From an uncultured Spirochaetales bacterium (GTDB lineage: Bacteria > Spirochaetota > Spirochaetia > Sphaerochaetales > Sphaerochaetaceae), in the NCBI GenBank assembly GCA_934271365.1, contig CAKQRI010000011.1:1-45162 (forward strand): a DNA stretch of 45,162 nucleotides. Direction: 5' to 3'. The translations under genes and the position numbers were made by a program. The notes below the pieces were generated by a model, which saw nothing but the letters and a program-made list of their open reading frames with translations, made no database searches and had not been told where the DNA came from. Positions 35,595 through 44,015 of the stretch are shown piece after piece (position 1 is the stretch's first letter; every line of letters begins with the position of its first letter).

Positions 35595-35729
35595 ATAGTC
35601 TCCATACACCATCTGTTTTGAGGGTAGCCGCCAGAAGGTGCTTCCAAGAAGAGACAGATTGGAATGTGGTCTTCTTCTTTTCTTTTCGCAGAATGTGGAG
35701 CTGCTTGATAGAGAATCTATAGACTTGGA
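35595..35729 (-). ncRNA. Structured rpsD 3' region, candidate RNA of unknown class
   Basis: 135 bases between rpsD and its terminator. On the plus strand CCA-TCTGT (35609-35616) pairs with ACAGA-T-TGG (35654-35662), an inner GAAG/CTTC hairpin sits at 35634-35644, and GAATGTGG is repeated at 35662 and 35691. The folding potential exceeds a simple 3' end, but I do not recognise an RNA family. Confidence 0.3.
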
Positions 35730-36323
35730 TTACTTTGAGTAGAACTCAACTACGAGCTGGTCGTTAACCTGTACTGGAATCTCAGCTCTCTCTGGAAGTC
35801 TTGTAAGCTTGCCAGACCACTCATCTGTGTTTCTCTCAATATATGGGAGATTGAATGATGGATGACCAAGGAAGTTTGACTTGAAGAGCTCGTTGTTTCT
35901 TGACTTCTCTTTAAGAGAAACTACATCGCCTGCCTTAAGTGAATAAGAAGGAATATCTACCTTCTTGCCGTTAACAAGGATATGGCCATGAGATACAAGC
36001 TGGCGAGCAAGACGGATAGAGTTGCCGAAGCCGATTCTGTATACAACGTTGTCGAGTCTTCTCTCAAGAGAGATTACAAGAGCATCACCAGTCATAAGAT
36101 CAGACTTAAGAGCCTTCTCATAGTAGTGGTGGAGCTGCTTCTCAAGAACGCCATAATAAGCCTTAAGCTTCTGCTTCTCAGTCAGCTGCTTGCTGTAGTC
36201 TGTGACCTTCTTTCTCTTTGCAAATGCTGGTGCATTTGCCCTGTTCATTGCCTTAGGGTGTCCACATACATTAACCCCAAGTCTTCTGCACTGCTTGAAT
36301 CTAGGAGCAAAATTTCTTGCCAT
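35730..36323 (-). CDS. rpsD: 30S ribosomal protein S4
   Basis: 197 aa primary 16S rRNA-binding protein. The S4 RNA-binding domain holds RLDNVVYRIGFGNSIRLARQLVSHGHILVNGKKVDIPSY, cited here by its core VSHGHILVNGKKV. The N-terminus MARNFAPRFKQCRRLG keeps two Cys (C12, C20) where zinc-type S4 proteins have four. GGAGGG precedes ATG 36323. It stands alone with its own promoter (36379-36408) and terminator, not in the alpha operon. Confidence 0.97.
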   Translation of the reverse strand: MARNFAPRFKQCRRLGVNVCGHPKAMNRANAPAFAKRKKVTDYSKQLTEKQKLKAYYGVLEKQLHHYYEKALKSDLMTGDALVISLERRLDNVVYRIGFGNSIRLARQLVSHGHILVNGKKVDIPSYSLKAGDVVSLKEKSRNNELFKSNFLGHPSFNLPYIERNTDEWSGKLTRLPERAEIPVQVNDQLVVEFYSK

Positions 36324-36378
36324 TAGATTTACCCTCCAGTAAAAAGATTTGTTTTAATGTCGATAATTCAACTAGTAC

Positions 36379-36408
36379 AAGATATCAGAAGAAATATGCG
36401 AATGTCAA
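36379..36408 (-). promoter_or_regulatory. rpsD promoter
   Basis: Minus-strand consensus TTGACA-like TTGACA (36403-36408), 18-base spacer, TATCTT (36379-36384); leader about 50 bases. Confidence 0.75.
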
Positions 36409-36449
36409 TTTAAGCAGTGCATTCAGATAGATTATTTATCTTTATTTCA

Positions 36450-36455
36450 TATAAT
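36450..36455 (+). promoter_or_regulatory. -10 box of the RluA gene, possibly leaderless
   Basis: Perfect TATAAT seven bases before ATG 36463, with no ribosome site. The -35 region is weak. Confidence 0.45.
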
Positions 36456-36462
36456 AAATACC

Positions 36463-37695
36463 ATGTATTCATTCCTTCTGACTGCAAAGGCAAAAGAAAC
36501 GGCAGAAAGCCTTTTAGAGAAATTCCAGGAAACAGGATCCTATTCCATTCCGCCATCTGAGGATTATAAGCTCACAGATTTAAGAGACAACCAGATGTTT
36601 GCTGTATTGATTGCAGCAACAAAAACAGGAGATGAGAAGGTCATTTATGGCTATTCTGGCTCAATCTCAGGATCTTATGAAGTTCCTGGCTATATTCCTC
36701 CATGCTTCTCTCTTTCTAAATTCAATGAAATCGTAGCTATCAACGATGCAAGGATCCATGAGCTTTCAGATAGAATACAAAGCGGAGAGAAAGGCCTAGA
36801 AGAGGAAAGAGCACGTCTTTCAAATGAGACGCTTAGGAGAATCAAGGAAAACTATGTATTCTCATGCTGGAATGGAGAGAAGCTTCATGGCCTTCCCGAT
36901 TTCTGCCCTACAGGAACAGGTGAATGTGCAGGACTTAAATGCATCAACTATGCACTCAGAAGAGGATGGGAGATAAAAGGCCTTGCTGAATTCATGCTAG
37001 ATGGATCATTCCATGCTCCATGCAATGAGAGATGCGGGCTTCTGCTACCCAAGATGCTAGGTCTTGATATCCTCTATGCTGATGAGGATATAGCAGTTAT
37101 AAATAAACCTGCAGGACTTCTATCTGTCCCAGGGAGAGGCATTGAGAAGCTTGATTCTGCATCTTACAGATTTCATACCCTCTTCCCTTCATCCCCCAAA
37201 GAATGCTTTGTGCATCGCCTTGATATGGATACATCCGGGCTCCTGATCATGGCATTCAATAAGGAAGCACATAAGAAGCTGTCTCTGGAATTTGAGCATA
37301 AGATAGTAAAAAAGACATATGTTGCACTTCTTGATGGCGTGATTCTGGAAGAAGGAGGTGTCATAGATCTTCCAATACGCCTAGACGTCGATCATCGACC
37401 ATATCAGATTGTTGATTTCGAGAATGGAAAACCTGCAAGAACAGTCTGGGAAAGGAGCGGAATCGTAAAATACAAGGGCAAAGCTGCAACCAGAGTCATA
37501 TTCCATCCAGAGACAGGACGAACCCATCAGCTCAGAGTACATGCGGCATCAGGCCTTAAGCATCCGATAATCGGAGATAGGCTTTATGGTCATAATGAGA
37601 ACGATGAGAGGCTCACTCTCCATGCTGCATCAATAACATTCATACATCCAAGAACAGGAGAAGAGATGAGCTTTGATGCTCCTCTTCCTTTTTAA
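36463..37695 (+). CDS. RluA-family pseudouridine synthase with Cys-rich N-terminal extension
   Basis: 410 aa. The catalytic domain occupies ~200-410: INKPAGLLSVPGRG, the HRLD motif H251-R-L-D254 with catalytic D254 (VHRLDMDTSGLL), and RTHQLRVHAA. It converts uridine to pseudouridine in rRNA or tRNA. The ~200 aa N-terminal part contains C148, C155, C160, C187 and C191 in a pattern (FCPTGTGECAGLKC...HAPCNERC) seen in extended RluA proteins of other bacteria; it may bind metal. Target base not predictable. The stop shares TTAA with the convergent GH13 stop. Confidence 0.92.
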   Translation: MYSFLLTAKAKETAESLLEKFQETGSYSIPPSEDYKLTDLRDNQMFAVLIAATKTGDEKVIYGYSGSISGSYEVPGYIPPCFSLSKFNEIVAINDARIHELSDRIQSGEKGLEEERARLSNETLRRIKENYVFSCWNGEKLHGLPDFCPTGTGECAGLKCINYALRRGWEIKGLAEFMLDGSFHAPCNERCGLLLPKMLGLDILYADEDIAVINKPAGLLSVPGRGIEKLDSASYRFHTLFPSSPKECFVHRLDMDTSGLLIMAFNKEAHKKLSLEFEHKIVKKTYVALLDGVILEEGGVIDLPIRLDVDHRPYQIVDFENGKPARTVWERSGIVKYKGKAATRVIFHPETGRTHQLRVHAASGLKHPIIGDRLYGHNENDERLTLHAASITFIHPRTGEEMSFDAPLPF

Positions 37696-38963
37696 AGCAC
37701 TTTCCAGATTGATGCAGAAAATGGTTCTAGCCTCGGATACTCAGGAAGCTCCATTGCATCTCCGGAGATAAGCTCCATTACATTCATAGGCCATAGATGA
37801 GGATAGTATTCAGATTGCAAGGCATTGATTGCTGTGATTATGCTACCACGCCTATAGATCAGAACAGATGAATCCGTAAATATCCTCTCATAGGAGTAGG
37901 ACTGAAGCTCAGGATTTCCATGACGGATATCAATGAGCTTTGCAATATAGTCTGTAAGATCATTCCATTTATATGATTCAAAGCATGGCCTGAGATTCCA
38001 GTCCGAAGCATCTATCTTCTCAGCCATCTCTCCCCATTCGCTCCCATAATATATGGAGGGATAACCAGGCATTGTCATGAGAATTGCATAAGCAAGCTTC
38101 AGATGCCTTTTATCATTGAGCTTTGATGCAATCCTCGAAACATCATGGTTATCAAGAAAAGATAGAAGCTCAAGTCCTTTATAAAGCCCGCTATCAGAGA
38201 ACAGCCGGTTAAGGCTGTAATCTATCTCAAACATATTACGGTCATTAAATGATGAATATATCCCTTTATAGCATTCATAGCCTGTAGCACTGTCCAGAAT
38301 AGAGTCTGATATATACTCTCTCAGGTCTCCATGAATCACTTCTCCAACCAGCATTATCCCAAGTTCTTTCCGAAGAGATCCAAGCTCCCTGAGGAATTCT
38401 CTATTAAGGGAATATGCTACATCCAGACGAAGCGCATCAATGCCGAAGCTCCGATACCAGAATTCTATTGCAGATTTCAGATAATCCCTGACTTCCCTGT
38501 TTTCAAGGTTCAGCCTCACAAGCTCATAATGCCCTTCCCAGCCTTCATAGAAGAAGCCATCATCATCCAGGCTATTCCTGTTCCAGTCTATATAGAACCA
38601 TGAGCAATATCTCGAATCCTTTTTATTCCTGACAACATCCTGAAAAGCCCAGAAAGAGCGTCCTACATGATTGAATACCCCATCAAGCATGATTCTTATT
38701 CCATTTTCTTTCAGTGCCCAGCATACATCCTGAAAATCCTTATTTGTTCCAAGCCTCTCATCCAGCTTCATATAATCTGATGTATCATAGCCATGGGATG
38801 AAGAAGAGAAGACAGGTGCAAAGTAGATGAAGTTTATCCCAAGTCTTCTGAAATGCGGAATCCATTCAATAACACGCCTGATTCTAGATACTGTTATCCC
38901 ATCATTTACCTTAGGGCATCCAGAAAACCCAAGAGGATATATCTCATAGAATATATTATCCAT
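37692..38963 (-). CDS. Cytoplasmic alpha-amylase family enzyme, GH13
   Basis: 423 aa, no signal peptide. (beta/alpha)8 fold motifs: GINFIYFAPVFSSSSHGYD, DGVFNHVG (region I), nucleophile D181 in GIDALRLDVA, acid/base E208 in LVGEVIHGD and D274 in FLDNHD. Probably acts on imported maltodextrin-like or related alpha-glucosides. AAAGGAG lies five bases before ATG 38963. A TetR-type palindrome (38974-38993) overlaps its promoter, and tetR lies just upstream on the same strand, so it is probably repressed by that protein. Compact length suggests a neopullulanase- or cyclomaltodextrinase-like member without N-domain. Confidence 0.93.
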   Translation of the reverse strand: MDNIFYEIYPLGFSGCPKVNDGITVSRIRRVIEWIPHFRRLGINFIYFAPVFSSSSHGYDTSDYMKLDERLGTNKDFQDVCWALKENGIRIMLDGVFNHVGRSFWAFQDVVRNKKDSRYCSWFYIDWNRNSLDDDGFFYEGWEGHYELVRLNLENREVRDYLKSAIEFWYRSFGIDALRLDVAYSLNREFLRELGSLRKELGIMLVGEVIHGDLREYISDSILDSATGYECYKGIYSSFNDRNMFEIDYSLNRLFSDSGLYKGLELLSFLDNHDVSRIASKLNDKRHLKLAYAILMTMPGYPSIYYGSEWGEMAEKIDASDWNLRPCFESYKWNDLTDYIAKLIDIRHGNPELQSYSYERIFTDSSVLIYRRGSIITAINALQSEYYPHLWPMNVMELISGDAMELPEYPRLEPFSASIWKVL

Positions 38964-38973
38964 ATAGCTCCTT

Positions 38974-38993
38974 TATATACCGTTAAGTATATT
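38974..38993. promoter_or_regulatory. TetR-type operator before the GH13 gene
   Basis: Plus strand TATATACC-GTTA-AGTATATT. The left arm is identical to the operator at 39611-39630 and the right arm matches six of eight positions. It lies between tetR and the GH13 ribosome site. Confidence 0.65.
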
Positions 38994-39017
38994 TAATTAG
39001 AAAAAAATTTATAATCT

Positions 39018-39602
39018 TTAGAAAATCCCATGCATGAACTGATGCACAATTGAATGAATCAGATTGCTATCAATTGAAATCTTTCCATCAAGCGCTAAAA
39101 GAGAATATCCTGTGATTATTGACTTAAAGCTCACAGCAAGTGCGTCTTCCTTTCCTCTTAAGTTGCTATGGAAGCTGAGAATAGATGAGAACATTATTGA
39201 AAGCAGTTCATTTTCATCTGCAATATATACATCAGCTGCAGAGCGTACACTGTCTGTTGCCGCAGAAAAAAGAATAGCAAGATAAAGACGATAGAACTCC
39301 TTATTACTCTCTGCATAGCTGAAATAGGCTTCTGCGACACGATATAGCACAGGGTACACATCGCTCTGATAATCCTCAGAGAAATTGTAAATTGATTTTT
39401 CCTCAATAAGCCTGTTTAAGGGCCTATAATATTTATCCAGGATTGCTTTCAGAAGGCCTTCTTTGCTTTCAAAGAAATAATAAAGAGTTGGCTTTGTAAC
39501 ACCGGATTTCTCGCAGATCTCACTTATTCCAACAGAGTGATAGCCTCTTTCTGAGAATAATGATAGTGCCGTTGTGAGAATATGTTCTTTTGAATTAGTC
39601 AT
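39018..39602 (-). CDS. TetR-family transcriptional regulator
   Basis: 194 aa from ATG 39602 (MTNSKEHIL). N-terminal helix-turn-helix at ~22-45: YHSVGISEICEKSGVTKPTLYYFF. The C-terminal ligand/dimer domain is not assignable. It is directly upstream of the GH13 gene and has a perfect 8-4-8 palindrome over its own promoter and a near-copy before the amylase, so it probably represses both. No ribosome site precedes 39602; TATATA ends six bases upstream, a possible leaderless start. Earlier in-frame ATG 39608 or TTG 39620 would lie in the promoter. Confidence 0.9.
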   Translation of the reverse strand: MTNSKEHILTTALSLFSERGYHSVGISEICEKSGVTKPTLYYFFESKEGLLKAILDKYYRPLNRLIEEKSIYNFSEDYQSDVYPVLYRVAEAYFSYAESNKEFYRLYLAILFSAATDSVRSAADVYIADENELLSIMFSSILSFHSNLRGKEDALAVSFKSIITGYSLLALDGKISIDSNLIHSIVHQFMHGIF

Positions 39603-39608
39603 AATCAT

Positions 39609-39637
39609 TATATATACCAATCGGTATATAATATCAA
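39609..39637 (-). promoter_or_regulatory. tetR promoter overlapping its operator
   Basis: Minus-strand TTGATA (39632-39637), 17-base spacer, TATATA (39609-39614). The operator fills the spacer, the classical arrangement for autorepression. Confidence 0.55.
39611..39630. promoter_or_regulatory. TetR-type operator, perfect palindrome
   Basis: TATATACC-AATC-GGTATATA on the plus strand, arms exactly complementary. Confidence 0.8.
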
Positions 39638-39762
39638 GCCCTCTTCTTCTCTTCCTTTTTCCGAAGCTCAGTAATCTGCTCTCTTAAGATAGATTCAGCA
39701 TCTTCCATTGAAAGTCCATCCTGGCTTTCATCGTTTTCATCTATGATAGTTCTCTCCTGCAT
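39634..39762 (-). CDS. Small acidic/basic protein, 42 aa
   Basis: MQERTIIDENDES... ends in LRKKEEKKRA; a charged, probably helical peptide (SMEDAESILREQITELRKKE) with no known family. TATAAT (39769-39774) ends six bases before the ATG, again without ribosome site. Its stop lies inside the tetR -35 box, so it may be cotranscribed with tetR. Real coding status is uncertain; the clean promoter and charged-helix composition argue for it. Confidence 0.4.
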   Translation of the reverse strand: MQERTIIDENDESQDGLSMEDAESILREQITELRKKEEKKRA

Positions 39763-39799
39763 GATTCCATTATACAATAAAACAGAAAAGGAAGCACAG

Positions 39800-41452
39800 A
39801 TGAATACACCTCTGAATGAATATCCACGCCCACAGCTGGAAAGAGAAAGCTATGAATCATTAAATGGATGCTGGGAGTATGAGATAATCGGAGAAAAAAC
39901 AATGAAAGGCATCATAAATGTGCCTTTTCCTCCAGAAAGCAGGAAAAGCGGAGTCCAGCATATAATCAAGCCCGATGATACTCTCATTTATAGGCGGAAT
40001 GTTGAATTCAAAGGGGATTTCAATCCCGATATAGATACTCTAATACTTCACTTCGATGCTGTGGACTATGAAGCTATTGTAATGGTTGATGGAAAAGAAG
40101 AGGCACATCACTATGGTGGATATCTTCCATTTGAGATAAAGCTCAGGAAGCCTTCTTTCTCTCTGGAAGTGATTGTAAAAGATCCGACAGATACAGAAGA
40201 AATAGAGAGAGGCAAGCAGAAGCTCAGGCATGGGGGCATCTGGTACACTCCGATAAGCGGCATCTGGCAAAGCGTGTGGATTGAAAAAGTATCTGAAGGA
40301 TATATAGAAAGAATCAAGCTTGAACCTGAACTAAATGGGTTCTACATCACAGCAAAAACTGAAAGCCATGACATCTCACTGAAGCTAGATGGGAATGAAT
40401 ATGCTTTAACTGGAAATAAAAGAGAATTCATAAACATCCATTCCCCTCACCTATGGTCACCAGATGATCCATATCTCTATCATTTCACGCTAGAGACAGA
40501 AAATGACACAGTAAGAAGCTATGTCGGCCTTAGGACATTCGGTATAGATGAAAGAGGCATGCTTCTGAACGGAAATCCTATTTACCACCATGGAATTCTC
40601 GATCAGGGCTACTTTGAAGATGGCATTTATACTCCATCAAGCTATAACGAGATGGAGAATGACCTTCTGTATATAAAAAGCCTTGGATTCAATGCTATCA
40701 GAAAGCATATCAAGATAGAGCCTCTCAGATGGTATTACTATGCAGATACAATAGGCCTTCTTGTGTGGCAAGATATGATTAATGGTGGAGGAAACTATAA
40801 AGCTCTAACTGTTAAAACACCTCTTGTAATAGGTTCTTTCCTGAATGACAGAAGAAATCATAAGGCATTTTCAAGAAGCAGTGCTTTGATGATGAGAAGA
40901 TGGGAAGACAATGCAGAAAGCACAATAAGGCATCTATACAACTCCACATCAATTGCACTCTGGACAATCTTCAATGAAGGCTGGGGACAGTTTGATTCTG
41001 AAAGGATCAAGAAAAAACTGGAATCTATTGATAGCTCAAGACCTTATGATGCAGATTCAGGCTGGCATGACCAAGGACTACCTCCATTTAAGTCTGAGCA
41101 TGTCTATTTCAGAAAGTACAGATTCAGGAAAGACAGAAAAGGACGCGTTGTCATTCTCTCTGAATTCGGCGGATATGGATTGAAGATTGATGCTCACTCT
41201 CCTGATGGAAAGACATTTGTCTATAAAAGACTCAGAACAAAGGAAGAGCTTACAGCAGAAATTGAGAGGCTGTATGAAGAAGAAATAATACCTGCAAAGA
41301 AGAAAGGCCTAGCAGCATCTATTTACACACAGCTTTCAGATGTAGAGGAGGAAGTCAATGGTCTGATCACAGCTGACAGAAAAGAGATCAAGATTATTCC
41401 CCAAAGGATAAGAAAGCTCTCTGAGAAGCTAATCAATGCAGATAATGGATGA
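39800..41452 (+). CDS. Cytoplasmic GH2 glycosidase
   Basis: 550 aa from ATG 39800 (MNTPLNEYPRPQLERE), which has AAGGAA seven bases upstream; the longer frame from 39743 lacks one. Sugar-binding jelly roll (~1-160; WQSVWIEKV), immunoglobulin-like domain (~165-250; PHLWSPDDPYLY) and TIM barrel. The acid/base is E393 in FNEGWGQ and the nucleophile E455 in LSEFGGYG. No signal peptide, shorter than LacZ, like beta-galactosidase or beta-glucuronidase-type GH2 enzymes of gut bacteria; substrate unknown. It is a single gene between tetR and the convergent ychF. Confidence 0.92.
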   Translation: MNTPLNEYPRPQLERESYESLNGCWEYEIIGEKTMKGIINVPFPPESRKSGVQHIIKPDDTLIYRRNVEFKGDFNPDIDTLILHFDAVDYEAIVMVDGKEEAHHYGGYLPFEIKLRKPSFSLEVIVKDPTDTEEIERGKQKLRHGGIWYTPISGIWQSVWIEKVSEGYIERIKLEPELNGFYITAKTESHDISLKLDGNEYALTGNKREFINIHSPHLWSPDDPYLYHFTLETENDTVRSYVGLRTFGIDERGMLLNGNPIYHHGILDQGYFEDGIYTPSSYNEMENDLLYIKSLGFNAIRKHIKIEPLRWYYYADTIGLLVWQDMINGGGNYKALTVKTPLVIGSFLNDRRNHKAFSRSSALMMRRWEDNAESTIRHLYNSTSIALWTIFNEGWGQFDSERIKKKLESIDSSRPYDADSGWHDQGLPPFKSEHVYFRKYRFRKDRKGRVVILSEFGGYGLKIDAHSPDGKTFVYKRLRTKEELTAEIERLYEEEIIPAKKKGLAASIYTQLSDVEEEVNGLITADRKEIKIIPQRIRKLSEKLINADNG

Positions 41453-41461
41453 ATTCTCTCT

Positions 41462-41487
41462 CAAAAAAAATGCCTCAAATGAGGCAT
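41462..41487 (-). terminator. ychF intrinsic terminator
   Basis: Perfect 7-bp stem ATGCCTC/GAGGCAT with a four-base loop, followed on the minus strand by eight T. It begins 18 bases after the ychF stop. Confidence 0.9.
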
Positions 41488-41504
41488 CCAGCTTATCTAT
41501 TAAA

Positions 41505-42611
41505 TCAGACATTGAATTTGAAGAATACGATATCGCCATCCTGAACGACATATTCCTTGCCTTCAAGACGCATCTTACCAGCTTCCTTCACTTTCAGCTC
41601 ACTGCCAAGGCTGAACAGGTCCTCGCAGTTATAAACCTCAGCTTTGATAAAGCCCTTCTCAAAGTCTGTATGTATGATTCCTGCACACTGAGGAGCCTTC
41701 ATTCCTTCCTTGAAAGTCCATGCCCTATCCTCATCCGGTCCAGCTGTGAAGAAGGTCCTGAGTCCAAGAGCCTTGTAAGCTGCACGGATCAGCGGATTCA
41801 GCCCTGATTCCTCAAGACCTACTGATTCGAGGAATTCCTTTCTGTCCTCCTCGCTTTCAAGTGCTGCAATCTCTGCCTCAATCTTACCGCAGATAACTAC
41901 AACAGGAGCATTCTCCTTAGCTGCAATCTCTCTGACAGTCTTAACATACTCGTTATCCTCCAGAATGCTGTTCTCATCGACATTGCATACATAGATAACT
42001 GGCTTCAGAGTCATAAGATGCAGATCATATACAGCCTCAAGCTCATCTTCATCAAGATTGAGCGTTCTTGCAGGAATTCCTTCAGAAAGGCACTTCATCA
42101 GCTTCTCATAAATAGGAAGAACCTTCTCATTCTCCTTCTGCTGAGCCTTATCAACACGGCCCATCTTGCTCTGCTTCTGATAGCGCTTATCTACAGTCTC
42201 ATAGTCAGCAAGTGCAAGCTCTATGTTTATAGTCTCTATATCTGATGCAGGATCAATCCTGTTGCTTACATGTATGATGTCAGAATTCTCAAAGCAGCGT
42301 ACAACATGCGCAATCACTCCGACTTCTCTTATTGAAGCAAGGAATCTGTTTCCAAGTCCTTCACCCTGGCTTGCACCTTTGACAAGGCCTGCAATATCCA
42401 CGAACTCAACTGTTGCAGGAACTACCTTAGCAGGAGGGATCAGGGATACAATCTTATCAAGTCTCTTATCTGGAACAGCAACTATGCCGATATTCGGATC
42501 AATAGTGCAGAAAGGATAATTGGCAGCTTCTGCAGGTGCAGATGTTACTGCAGAGAAAATAGTTGATTTACCAACGTTAGGTAGTCCGACAATACCACAA
42601 TTCAGAGCCAT
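41505..42611 (-). CDS. ychF: Redox-linked translation-associated GTPase/ATPase YchF
   Basis: 368 aa OBG-family protein. G1 GLPNVGKST (residues 8-16), DIAGLVKGASQGEGLGN and the changed G4 (NVDE instead of NKxD) that gives ATP preference; a coiled-coil insertion at ~140-180 and a C-terminal TGS domain (FTAGPDEDRAWTF; YVVQDGDIVFFKFNV). Binds ribosomes and affects stress responses. GAGGTGA precedes ATG 42611. It is divergent from hflX. Confidence 0.96.
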   Translation of the reverse strand: MALNCGIVGLPNVGKSTIFSAVTSAPAEAANYPFCTIDPNIGIVAVPDKRLDKIVSLIPPAKVVPATVEFVDIAGLVKGASQGEGLGNRFLASIREVGVIAHVVRCFENSDIIHVSNRIDPASDIETINIELALADYETVDKRYQKQSKMGRVDKAQQKENEKVLPIYEKLMKCLSEGIPARTLNLDEDELEAVYDLHLMTLKPVIYVCNVDENSILEDNEYVKTVREIAAKENAPVVVICGKIEAEIAALESEEDRKEFLESVGLEESGLNPLIRAAYKALGLRTFFTAGPDEDRAWTFKEGMKAPQCAGIIHTDFEKGFIKAEVYNCEDLFSLGSELKVKEAGKMRLEGKEYVVQDGDIVFFKFNV

Positions 42612-42712
42612 TATTCACCTCTTAAACAACAAGAGAATATATCATATAAAAAGGCCTTCTTCCACCCTTCTGCCCTCTTGGTTATAATTGATGAAGTGAG
42701 AGTTGGCAGAAT

Positions 42713-43972
42713 ATGGAAACAGATGACAAAGCACATAGGGTGCTTTTAATAACAACACATAGCAGCAGTGAGACATCAAGAGACAGCTTTCTTGAAGAAA
42801 GTGAGATAAGATCGCTTATCAATACGCTTGGACTTATTGTAGTAGCACATCTGTCTTTCACTCTGAAAGAGGAGAATCCAAACACATATATAGGGAAAGG
42901 ACAGCTTGAAGAAGCAAGAGAAAGCGCGCTTATGTTTGAAGCTGATGAAGTTGTAATAGATGGCTTCATCAGTCCAAGACAGGAAAAGCTGATGGAGAAA
43001 GCCATCGGGCTTCCGATTTCAGACAGAGAAGCAATCATACTTGCAATATTCTTCCAGAATGCACACTCACGGGAAGCCAGGCTTCAGATAATGAAAGCTG
43101 AAGCTATCTACTTAAAGCCAAGGCTGAAAGGAAGAGAGGATAATCTATCGCAGCAGAGAGGCGGAGTAAGAGGCGCTAAAGGAGAGGGCGAGAGGCAGAT
43201 AGAGCTTGAGAGACGGCGTCTTGATGAGAGGATAAAGGCAATAGACAGAGAGATACTGCGGGTAAAACGTGTAAGAGAAACACAGAGGAAAAGCCGTGAG
43301 AATTCCAGAATCTACACATTTGCACTGACTGGCTATACAAATGCGGGAAAATCAACAATACTCAATGCTCTGACATCAGCTAGCGTTCTGGCTGAGAACA
43401 AGCTATTTGCTACACTTGATACGACAACAAGATCCCTCAGATTAAGAAACGGACAGGAAGTGCTGCTGTCAGATACGGTTGGCTTTATCAGGAACCTCCC
43501 CCACTCCCTTATCGATGCATTCTCATCAACGCTTGAGCAGGCTCTTTCATCTGATGCGATAATAATCGTTGCAGATGCATCGCATAATGATGCTGTGGGA
43601 TCTCTGGAGACAACAATAGAGACATTAAAAGAGCTTAATGCTGAAGATAAGATAAAGCTGCTCATAATAAACAAGATTGATGCTTATGCCGATGACATCT
43701 CACTTGCAAGACTGAGAAGCTATCCTTATAAGACAATCGAGACAAGCTTTAAAGATGGAACAGGAATAGACAGGCTCCTAACTGCGCTTGAAGAGATCAC
43801 AGATGAGGATTTCTTTGATACAGACCTGATTCTTCCGATTAATACTGATATGATCGGAATGCTATCTGCTGATGGCTACATAAAAAACATTGAGTACGAA
43901 GAGGGCTGTATAAAGCTGAGAGTACATCTACCTCGCCTTCTTGAAGATAAATACAGGAACTATATGGCATAA
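42713..43972 (+). CDS. hflX: Ribosome-associated GTPase HflX
   Basis: 419 aa. The N-terminal HflX domain (~1-190) has TYIGKGQLEEA, DREAIILAIF and a Gly-rich loop LSQQRGGVRGAKGEGERQ; the G domain has GYTNAGKST (~206-214), DTVGFIRNLP and NKIDA. HflX splits stalled ribosomes after stress. TATAAT (42683-42688) lies 24 bases before the ATG; only a weak GAGAG ribosome site is seen. Paired divergently with another ribosome GTPase, ychF. Confidence 0.96.
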   Translation: METDDKAHRVLLITTHSSSETSRDSFLEESEIRSLINTLGLIVVAHLSFTLKEENPNTYIGKGQLEEARESALMFEADEVVIDGFISPRQEKLMEKAIGLPISDREAIILAIFFQNAHSREARLQIMKAEAIYLKPRLKGREDNLSQQRGGVRGAKGEGERQIELERRRLDERIKAIDREILRVKRVRETQRKSRENSRIYTFALTGYTNAGKSTILNALTSASVLAENKLFATLDTTTRSLRLRNGQEVLLSDTVGFIRNLPHSLIDAFSSTLEQALSSDAIIIVADASHNDAVGSLETTIETLKELNAEDKIKLLIINKIDAYADDISLARLRSYPYKTIETSFKDGTGIDRLLTALEEITDEDFFDTDLILPINTDMIGMLSADGYIKNIEYEEGCIKLRVHLPRLLEDKYRNYMA

Positions 43973-43976
43973 ATAA

Positions 43977-43995
43977 AGGCCAGACTAGTTGGCCT
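43977..43995. terminator. Hairpin between hflX and the outer-membrane gene
   Basis: AGGCCA/TGGCCT stem (6 bp, 7-base loop), then CGCTTTATAAT on plus and TTTATTTATG on minus; a modest bidirectional terminator between convergent genes. Confidence 0.55.
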
Positions 43996-44015
43996 CGCTT
44001 TATAATCCAAGAAGC

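Noticed and set aside
39743..39799. Longer N-terminus of the GH2 enzyme
   Set aside because: No ribosome site at 39743, while AAGGAA precedes ATG 39800, where family-like sequence begins.
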